DNA of 7,206 nucleotides from DATKSS01 sp049582065 (GTDB lineage Bacteria; Chloroflexota; Dormibacteria; Dormibacterales; Dormibacteraceae), in the NCBI GenBank assembly GCA_049582065.1, contig JBAUTF010000274.1:1-7206 (forward strand). Direction: 5' to 3'. A program made the translations under genes and the position numbers. Below are positions 1 to 4,576 of this stretch, one piece after another. Positions within the stretch are counted from its first letter, which is position 1; every line of letters starts with the position of its first letter. The notes beneath the pieces are model-generated. The model worked only from the letters and a program-made list of their open reading frames with translations. It did not search any database and had not been told where the DNA came from.

Positions 1-2
1 GC

Positions 3-156
3 CAATCTGTCGCGAACCTCCGAACGGCCGCGCAGCGGCAGCATGAATTGCGGGCGGCCGGTATGCCTTAGCTGCGGCGGATCGCTTCATGGACGCGCTG
101 GAGAATTCGTTCTTAAAATATTTTCTCGCGGAGCGTCCGACGTAGCGGGGTATTTC
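3..156 (+). pseudogene. Possible frame-split 3' end of an unidentified gene at the left edge
   Basis: Two plus-strand frames read like consecutive parts of one protein tail. One (from base 3) gives a Gln/Arg/Ala-rich stretch ending HELRAAG before a stop near base 67. The next frame continues with RYALAAADRFMDALENSF and ends KYFLAERPT at a stop (TAG, 154-156). A single indel near base 60 would join them. I do not recognise a family, and the upstream part lies outside the window. Chance open frames in GC-rich DNA are a real alternative, including a 70-codon frame at 43-255 that resembles nothing I know. The many broken genes further right make a broken gene here plausible. Confidence 0.2.
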
Positions 157-662
157 TATGACGGCGACACGGATCAATCGTCGTTCGAGCTGATATGGAA
201 CGCGTGCAATTCTCAAGAATGCCGCAACGGCGACCGACCAGCTAAGTCGAGTTAGGGTCGATTGAACGCTTGCCGCTTTTCACGCCCGAAATAATTCGGC
301 GACCTTGAGCTAGATCAAAGCTGAGGACTCGAAAGTGGAATGTGATGATAAAGATGTCCTCTAAACGACGTGGTTTGGCGCTGCTAGTGTGCTGTTTTTC
401 TTAGAAGACTGTTGGCTTGCTGGCCACCGAGTGGAAACAAATCGAACAGCGTATGAACGTGGGTACTAAATTAGTATGATTGAGCGCATGGTAGTAGGCT
501 GTGAACATATCCTTTTGCCAAGGCCTCGTTCTGGCCCCATCGATCGGATTCATGCGTCCAGCGGTAACTCGGAGAACCCACAAGAAAACGCGAAGGGACC
601 TTGGTGTTTAACAGGTCGATATTCTAGGCGAAGGTTTCAGATCAAATAGGGCCGGCGCAAAA
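157..662. other. Non-coding or unassigned stretch before the Usp gene
   Basis: No frame here resembles a known protein. The stretch looks A+T-richer than the flanking genes. It holds a FixK/FNR-type box (305-318), described separately, and a short frame from ATG 354 to TAG 404 giving MSSKRRGLALLVCCFS. That frame stays open past the stop to TGA 479, so it could be a tiny leader-like peptide, a decayed gene or chance. A minus-strand frame at 401-583 has no recognisable content. There is no clear sigma-70 promoter next to the Usp gene at 663. Confidence 0.5.
305..318. promoter_or_regulatory. FixK/FNR-type binding site (TTGA-N6-TCAA)
   Basis: TTGAGCTAGATCAA is a symmetric TTGA-N6-TCAA site, an exact fit to the rhizobial FixK/FNR consensus. 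If it acts as a class II site (centre near -41.5) on the plus strand, transcription would start near 353. TGTGAT at 341-346, four of six matches to TATAAT, lies where the -10 should be. The next recognisable plus-strand gene is the universal stress protein at 663, which would give a leader of about 310 bases. Action on a minus-strand gene left of the window is also possible. The site is clear; its target is inferred. Confidence 0.6.
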
Positions 663-1124
663 ATGTATAGCCGCATTCTGGTAGCGATTGACGGAAGTGA
701 CACTTCTGAGCTTGGCCTACGAGAAGCAATCAATCTTGGAAAGGACCAAAACGCGGTGCTTCTGCTCGTGCATGTAGTTGATATCTCGGAGGCCTATATG
801 ACTGTAGATACACCATACCCCTTTGCGGAATATCAAAAGGCCCTGCAAGAGGCAGGAGAGAAGTTACTCGCCAGATGCATCACAAAAGCGCGGGCTGCTG
901 GCGCGGTCGTCGAATCAAAACTGATTATCATCAAAACGTATGGCGAATATATTTATGACGCCATTGAGAAGCAATCGAGGGAATGGATGGCCGATTTAGT
1001 TGTGATCGGCACTCATGGTCGCCGCGGATCTCAGAGTCTGATGCTTGGTAGTGTGGCCGAGGGACTGATCCGGGTCGCGACGAAGCCGGTTCTGCTCGTT
1101 CGTGCTCCGAAGCAAGAAGCCTGA
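663..1124 (+). CDS. Universal stress protein, UspA family, ATP-binding type
   Basis: A 153-residue single-domain Usp, the normal length for one UspA fold, expected to be a cytoplasmic homodimer. The N-terminus MYSRILVAIDGSDTS is the first beta strand with the conserved VAxDGS turn (residues 7-12). VHVVD (36-40) is the second strand. The C-terminal half carries DLVVIGTHG followed by the nucleotide-binding pattern G-x2-G-x9-G-S: Gly116, Gly119, Gly129, Ser130. The protein ends with the usual KPVLLVR strand (141-147). Usp proteins of this type bind ATP and support survival under stress, including oxygen or energy limitation; the specific role here is not visible. The Shine-Dalgarno sequence is weak (AGGG about 11 bases upstream), but the start fits the family N-terminus exactly. 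It is a lone gene with no partner in either direction. A FixK/FNR-type box lies about 345 bases upstream. No rho-independent terminator is obvious after it. Confidence 0.95.
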   Translation: MYSRILVAIDGSDTSELGLREAINLGKDQNAVLLLVHVVDISEAYMTVDTPYPFAEYQKALQEAGEKLLARCITKARAAGAVVESKLIIIKTYGEYIYDAIEKQSREWMADLVVIGTHGRRGSQSLMLGSVAEGLIRVATKPVLLVRAPKQEA

Positions 1125-1204
1125 ACATAGGACGGGCCTGCCTGGAGAGCACGGGGCGGCCGCGAAATTGCTTTGGATTGCTCCCCGCGACCAGATGGCA
1201 CAGA

Positions 1205-1363
1205 CTAACACCTAGCTCGGCACGTCGCGAGCCGGTGGATGCACCTGTCAATTGCTTCGCTGCGGTATTGACAATAATTAAGCTTTTGTTCGCAACGCGT
1301 GTGGCAGTAATCGTAGGCAATCTTGATATTGTTAGATGGCAACGATCTGCAGTCGGAAACGCA
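1205..1363 (-). pseudogene. Cysteine-rich mini-domain module, copy 1 (inverted partner of 2471-2629)
   Basis: Fifty-two codons plus TAG encode a small basic module with six core cysteines: YDYCHTRC, then LNYCQYR, DRC and RLATCRARC. The spacing is C-x3-C-x6-C-x9-C-x6-C-x3-C. A gap-free partner lies on the other strand at 2471-2629, with about 115 of 159 bases identical by hand count and 29 of 44 residues identical over the core. At least a dozen codon differences are synonymous, which points to past or present selection on the protein. The frame is open upstream to 1603, but that upstream part is the remnant of an unrelated DUF2254 gene, with no start codon or signal peptide belonging to the module. 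I therefore call it a displaced C-terminal fragment, although an expressed fusion cannot be excluded. I recognise no named family. Confidence 0.5.
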
Positions 1364-1384
1364 GATGGATCGCGTGGTCGGCCG

Positions 1385-1872
1385 CCACGCGCTCCGCCGG
1401 TAGGGCATGATTTCATCGATCACCAGCTCCGTTTCGCGCGCAATTCGGTCGATTATGTGGTTTACTCTGATTGATTGGGAAATGTGATTGATAAACGAGA
1501 TCAGCCAATCCACGGAGATCAGAGCGAGCACCGTTGTCACGGTCACCATTGCTACCGGCGCGAACGGATGCGGCAATGCGCGTCCGGCAGGCAATACCGC
1601 CATGCAGTACGAGAAGGCGTGAGCGTCATTAGCGGATTCGCGAACACGATCGATACGACCGTCATGATCGACGTCGCGATACTGCTGAGAATCACCTGGC
1701 TACGCCTGGATCCTCGCGCGAAGGAAAAAGCGTGCTCGGGATCCAGGCGCTGATCCAAGGCGTCGTTTCTTCCAAGGAAGAAAGCACGACGCCGGCAATT
1801 CCCAGAGCAAGCGCAATGCGTACATCGCCGAATGCAATGGAACGGGCAGGCGCTCAAGCATTCCGAAGCCCA
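1385..1872 (-). pseudogene. Decayed DUF2254 family membrane protein gene
   Basis: Pieces of a DUF2254 (predicted membrane protein) gene lie in three minus-strand frames, in the right order. Around 1870-1780 one frame gives RIALALGIAGVVLSSL, a likely first membrane helix. Around 1740-1640 a second frame gives SQVILSSIATSIMTVVSIVF, matching the family's 'LSxIAxSMITVxGxxFS' segment. Around 1560-1385 a third frame gives FAPVAMVTVTTVLALIS, then LISFINHISQSIRV and IIDRIARE, matching the family's 'LIxFIHHxxxSIxV..xxRIxRE' block. Intact family members are usually over 400 residues. Here the middle segment and all of the C-terminal half are missing and at least two frameshifts are needed. After DEIMPYRR the frame runs directly into the cysteine-rich module, so a deletion junction lies near 1365-1385. 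It is a non-functional relic; fragment edges are approximate. Confidence 0.75.
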
Positions 1873-1890
1873 TCTTCGATCCAGTATCAT

Positions 1891-1909
1891 GGGGAGAGCT
1901 AGCCTCCCC
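1891..1909. repeat. Short GC-rich inverted repeat (6-bp arms)
   Basis: GGGGAG and CTCCCC face each other across seven bases that include the palindrome GCTAGC. The element can form a short hairpin on either strand. No T-run follows on either strand, so it does not look like a rho-independent terminator. It lies between the two minus-strand relics (Usp tail and DUF2254), and its role is unknown. Confidence 0.4.
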
Positions 1910-2055
1910 GGCATCGTGTTCACCGAATAGCAAGAGTTTGTTTGCTGCCTAATGCCGCTTTTGTCCGTCTCCAACAAACACGGCCGCTTGATGGGGAACG
2001 GAGAGCTTGTTCATGTCAGCCTCAAAATGCGGATCTCACTTTGAAGGACAATTTC

Positions 2056-2292
2056 CTAGTGAGACATCAAAGTCGGCACGGTCATCGAAGTGAGAATGCC
2101 GCGCGTGGCTCCTCCGAGAATAAATTCTCGCAGCCGAGAGCGGCCATATCCGCCCATTACCAGAAACCTCAAGGCGGTGGCGTAATCGCCCGCGGCGCGC
2201 ATCACCGCATGGTTTCTGGCCGCTCCGGGTCGACGGATGTCATTTTTCTTGTATACGCTTTAAGTAATCAACCACTGTCAACATGCGAGTTT
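2056..2292 (-). pseudogene. C-terminal remnant of a universal stress protein gene
   Basis: The minus frame ending at TAG 2058-2056 reads FLVMGGYGRSRLREFILGG, then ATRGIL and TVPTLMSH. This is the classic end of alphaproteobacterial Usp proteins, with the G-x2-G-x9-G nucleotide motif and the closing 'PVLMSH'-type strand. The recognisable part begins near 2205. Just upstream, in another frame at about 2292-2248, TVVDYLKRIQEK resembles the 'VxDYLxRH' segment that normally lies further N-terminal in tandem Usp proteins, so a frameshift and a deletion separate the two. Everything N-terminal to that (most of a 140 or about 275 residue protein) is absent. It is unlike the intact Usp at 663-1124, which ends KPVLLVRAPK, so it is a different paralogue rather than a recent copy. 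It is non-functional as it stands. Confidence 0.8.
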
Positions 2293-2345
2293 TAAACCGA
2301 TATGCCAAAGTCGGGCAGGAACGCCTTGGGCATTCCACTATCGTC

Positions 2346-2402
2346 ATGACGTTACTGCTGCTCACCGGAATAGGTTGCGCAATCATCGCTGTATTTTGCC
2401 AT
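2346..2402 (+). other. Isolated hydrophobic leader-like segment upstream of cysteine-rich copy 2
   Basis: From ATG 2346 the plus frame reads MTLLLLTGIGCAIIAVFC, a hydrophobic stretch that could be a signal peptide or membrane helix. The same frame then turns into arginine-rich nonsense. The cysteine-rich module at 2471 lies in a different frame. A single frame change between 2400 and 2470 would turn the two into a secreted cysteine-rich protein. In the third frame, GGGIDWSWPYFVAAPFC follows (about 2407-2457), which also looks membrane-like, so the segment may instead be a relic of a small two-helix membrane protein. Neither reading can be decided from this sequence. Confidence 0.25.
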
Positions 2403-2629
2403 CACGGGCGGAGGGATCGATTGGAGTTGGCCGTACTTCGTCGCCGCCCCGTTCTGCGAACGACGGTGCCTGCTTTTCTGGCAGCGGGTCGGCGCCATCC
2501 AAGTGCATTAAAGTTGCTGATGATTATTGCAACACGCGGTGCGATCATCAGTTCAATTATTGCCAATACCGCGGCGAGTCGTATGACCGCTGTGTCCGCC
2601 GGCTCGCTACCTGCCGATCAAGGTGTTAG
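2375..2629 (+). CDS. Small cysteine-rich protein, copy 2 (module at 2471-2629)
   Basis: An 84-codon frame whose last 52 codons form the cysteine-rich module: DDYCNTRC, FNYCQYRGESYDRC and RLATCRSRC, ending at TAG. Core cysteine spacing is C-x3-C-x6-C-x9-C-x6-C-x3-C, with extra cysteines upstream. The i, i+4, i+11 spacing puts three cysteines on one face of each of two predicted helices, which would suit a disulfide-tied helical hairpin. That fold is inference. Residues 1-32 (MRNHRCILPSRAEG onward) show no homology to copy 1, no signal peptide and no good Shine-Dalgarno sequence, so the real start is uncertain. A hydrophobic leader in another frame begins at 2346. I cannot assign a function: a periplasmic or secreted mini-protein, a metal or redox peptide, or a fossil domain are all open. 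The conserved pair supports the module as real coding sequence, not the full frame. Confidence 0.4.
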   Translation: MRNHRCILPSRAEGSIGVGRTSSPPRSANDGACFSGSGSAPSKCIKVADDYCNTRCDHQFNYCQYRGESYDRCVRRLATCRSRC

Positions 2630-2930
2630 ATGGCGGCCACGTGGTGGTTTGAACCACGCGCGGGCACCAGATCCCATCAGCCAGGGCTTTCCCCTCTCTA
2701 CAACCTGGCCGGCCACACGTTTGCTTCTTTGTTTTCCTTTGGTTGAACGAACTTCTCGATCTGCCTCTCTGTCATTTTTCTTTGCGCAAGTCCCTCTTTC
2801 TCCCTTCACCACAAACGGCATTGTCCGAGACGCCTGGCCAATCCGGTTTGCTCGCCTTGATTGGTCCGCTCGTCAGCGACCGCCGCAGCCGTAGAATGAT
2901 AATGGAGCGCGGTCGGGGACTCAGCGCCGG
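2630..2930. other. Intergenic stretch with a palindrome and a pyrimidine-rich strand
   Basis: No recognisable gene. The region starts with the palindrome GTGGTTTGAACCAC (2644-2657), followed by a plus strand unusually rich in C and T from about 2690 to 2815. The minus strand there has a 25-codon frame from ATG 2775 to TAG 2698 preceded by purine-rich sequence, with no family resemblance. Both the CBS operon (minus) and cysteine-rich copy 2 (plus) end into this region, so it is a convergent gap. No strong hairpin plus T-run is visible on either strand. Confidence 0.5.
2644..2657. repeat. 14-bp palindrome GTGGTT-TG-AACCAC
   Basis: A perfect dyad with 6-bp arms around a 2-bp centre. It starts 15 bases after the stop of cysteine-rich copy 2. 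As RNA it could fold as CGTGGT-loop-ACCACG (2640-2658), a weak hairpin without a U-run. It could be a protein-binding dyad or part of a convergent termination region; there is no gene downstream for it to control as an operator. Confidence 0.35.
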
Positions 2931-3473
2931 TCAAAACGGTTTCGTTACGCGCGCGCGACTGCGCCAAATCTGCCGCTCAAGCTCGCGTTGCCCTTCAACA
3001 ACGCTTACGTCCGGAATCGTCGTAACGCCGGCTCTTTGAGTGGCCTGGGCGAGCGCACACACGAGGTCGGTGCGGGCGATAATCCCGACCAGCTTTCCAT
3101 TCTCGACAACGGGCAATCGTTTGATGCCGTGATCCGCTATGAGACGGCACGCCTCTCCGAGCGACGACGTGGCGTCGGTGGTTATCGGATTCGGCGTCAT
3201 AACCTCTTTGACCTTTCGGGCGTGAAATCGGGCCGATTCATCTGCCAGTTCTGCTCCTTCGATCATCAATTGCAGCCAGTGCGGTCCGTGCTTGCCGTCG
3301 TCGGTTTCGCGCAGCAGATCATGTTCGCTGACGATGCCGACAACATGACCTGCCGCATCGAGGACAGGCAAGCCACTCACCTTGTGCTCCAGCATCAGCT
3401 TGGCGGCGCCGACAATCGAGGTGTCGGGCGAAACCACTATGACCCGACGAGTCATGAAATCTCCGATCGTCAT
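2931..3473 (-). CDS. Protein with two CBS domains (Bateman module)
   Basis: A 180-residue cytoplasmic protein, almost entirely a Bateman module. CBS1 (about 4-56) starts DFMTRRVIVVSPDTSI and ends GIVSEHDLL (46-54). CBS2 (about 88-140) starts VKEVMTPNPITT and ends GIIARTDLV (130-138). The Asp residues in SEHD and ARTD sit where adenine-nucleotide ribose is usually held, so AMP/ADP/ATP sensing is the likely role. The linker with GPHWLQLMIEGAELA is typical of alphaproteobacterial CBS proteins that often carry a C-terminal BON domain. Here the chain stops about 40 residues after CBS2 (ending RARVTKPF) and no BON domain follows in frame, so this is a short variant or a truncation. The start overlaps the stop of the membrane gene as ATGA (3473-3470) and has a good Shine-Dalgarno sequence, GGAGAG, 5 bases upstream. 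It is the last gene of the operon. Its partner could be the membrane protein, as CBS pairs often gate transport; this is inference. Confidence 0.92.
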   Translation of the reverse strand: MTIGDFMTRRVIVVSPDTSIVGAAKLMLEHKVSGLPVLDAAGHVVGIVSEHDLLRETDDGKHGPHWLQLMIEGAELADESARFHARKVKEVMTPNPITTDATSSLGEACRLIADHGIKRLPVVENGKLVGIIARTDLVCALAQATQRAGVTTIPDVSVVEGQRELERQIWRSRARVTKPF

Positions 3474-4564
3474 CTGGGCTCTCCGCTACCCGCCTTTTCG
3501 TGCTCCAATAGCGCGACCTCATCGAGCGCCAGCAGCAGCGTGGCCACACGATTGACCGCGGACCGCCAGTCCGACAAGCGCTGATAATTATCGACCAGCC
3601 AGTTGAACGCGACCTGCACGGTGACGAATGCCGCCGATGCCTGCGTAAGTTCGCCGAGCGTCATCGTGCCGGCGAGGTATTTCGGAGCGCAGAGGACCCA
3701 CGCGAACACCGGGGCGAACAGCAGGTCCGTCTGTGTAACCAGGGTGATTCCCATAAGCTGCCAGCACAACTGACGCCAGGATTCGAGGACCTCGCGGAGA
3801 GCTTCCCACGCCCTAGCGATTTCGCCCGCAGGCATGCCCGCGCGGGTGTCGGATCCGCGAATCTGGTTGGCCGCCGCCAGAAATTCCGCTTCGCCTTGGC
3901 TCTGAATCTGAATGACCGCAGGCAATCTGCGGCCGATCGCCATCATCACGCCCGTGAACACCAGCGAATAGATTCCAACACCGACGACGAGATAACCCGG
4001 CACTGTCATATCGATTTGGCCAACGACGACCGTGAAGCTTCCTCCGACGCTCCAGAGCACGTCGATGAACACCAAGGCGGTGAATACCGCGGTGACAAAT
4101 CCGAGCGCCAAATCGATCGGAGCGTCGGTTGCTGTACGGGCATCGTAGGAAATGCGATATTCGGCGTTCTTGTATTCGCCAGCTACCGACTCAAGGCGGC
4201 GATAATGCTCCCGCGACAACCATGCGTCCAAAATATCCGTTGTGAGCCATTGCCGCCATTTGCGCTGCATCGTCATGCGACCCCACACCGAAGCCACCTT
4301 GAACCCGACAGTCAAGCATCCAAGCGGCACAAAGATCACGGCTTGGTCCCAAAGACCGTTGCCGTCACGGCGTTCCAGCGCGTTAAAAAAATCACGATTC
4401 CAGTAATTCAACCGGTACTGTACCGCGAGCTGCGCGACGGCCATTGCCAGAAGGCCGATCGTCAGCGGCCAACCCCACATCGCCGGCTTGCCTCGCCAGA
4501 AACCCGATGCGCTCGACCAGAACCGGGACAGGCGGTCTCTGCCCGAGTTGTTTGCGTTCGCCAT
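3470..4564 (-). CDS. SbmA/BacA/YddA-like ABC-type membrane domain protein without ATPase domain
   Basis: A 364-residue inner-membrane protein. Hydrophobic segments lie at about 29-49, 74-94, 150-173, 187-210 and 270-297, with a weaker one near 308-325. NYWNRDFFNALERRD (53-67) is the hallmark of the SbmA/BacA and COG4178 (YddA-type) transmembrane domain. MTLGELTQASAAF (301-313) followed by NYQRLSDWRSAVNRV (326-340) is the usual C-terminal end of that domain. The usual 'NPDQRIxxD' motif reads KNAEYRISYD (132-141), a divergence. COG4178 proteins continue for about 200 residues with Walker A and B motifs; this one stops at the boundary and no ATPase gene is nearby. It may be a proton-driven SbmA-like importer, may borrow an ATPase, or may be truncated. 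Peptide import is a family-based guess. I chose ATG 4564 because AAGGTGA (4576-4570) is a good Shine-Dalgarno sequence 5 bases upstream. A GTG at 4573, overlapping the GH1 stop as GTGA, is the alternative. Confidence 0.82.
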   Translation of the reverse strand: MANANNSGRDRLSRFWSSASGFWRGKPAMWGWPLTIGLLAMAVAQLAVQYRLNYWNRDFFNALERRDGNGLWDQAVIFVPLGCLTVGFKVASVWGRMTMQRKWRQWLTTDILDAWLSREHYRRLESVAGEYKNAEYRISYDARTATDAPIDLALGFVTAVFTALVFIDVLWSVGGSFTVVVGQIDMTVPGYLVVGVGIYSLVFTGVMMAIGRRLPAVIQIQSQGEAEFLAAANQIRGSDTRAGMPAGEIARAWEALREVLESWRQLCWQLMGITLVTQTDLLFAPVFAWVLCAPKYLAGTMTLGELTQASAAFVTVQVAFNWLVDNYQRLSDWRSAVNRVATLLLALDEVALLEHEKAGSGEPR

Positions 4565-4569
4565 CGCAG

Positions 4570-4576
4570 TCACCTT
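4570..4576 (-). promoter_or_regulatory. Shine-Dalgarno sequence containing the upstream stop codon
   Basis: On the minus strand AAGGTGA lies 5 bases before ATG 4564. Its last three bases are the TGA stop of the GH1 gene. Ribosomes finishing GH1 therefore sit on the initiation site of the membrane gene, which implies translational coupling. It is also the reason for preferring ATG 4564 over GTG 4573. Confidence 0.6.

Noticed and set aside
637..651. FixK/FNR-like half site (GATCAAA) close to the Usp start
   Set aside because: Only the right half matches; the left half needed 9 bases upstream is not TTG.
931..1416. 161-codon minus-strand frame
   Set aside because: It lies antisense to the end of the Usp gene and across cysteine copy 1 in the wrong frame, is rich in Arg/Ser/Pro and matches no family. 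It is a shadow frame.
1891..1909. Rho-independent terminator for the minus-strand Usp relic
   Set aside because: The hairpin arms are only 6 bp and no U-run follows on either strand.
1205..2629. Inverted repeats as insertion-sequence or transposon ends
   Set aside because: No transposase fragment lies between them. They end at stop codons, are only about 72% identical and differ mostly at synonymous or conservative positions, so they are gene copies rather than mobile-element termini.
2640..2675. tRNA-like 3' end (GGTTTGAACCAC followed by CACCA)
   Set aside because: The arms do not form a proper 5-bp T-stem with a 7-base loop, and no D-arm, anticodon arm or acceptor partner is found upstream.
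2698..2775. 25-codon minus-strand frame (MTERQIEKFVQPKENKEA...)
   Set aside because: It has purine-rich sequence upstream resembling a ribosome site, but it lies in a strand-biased tract where such frames and sites arise by chance, and it has no recognisable homology.
2283..2894. 203-codon plus-strand frame
   Set aside because: Apart from the hydrophobic run at 2346-2402 it is arginine-rich nonsense, and it crosses cysteine copy 2 in the wrong frame.
2988..3584. 198-codon plus-strand frame
   Set aside because: Antisense shadow of the CBS gene, whose minus-strand translation has clear CBS motifs.
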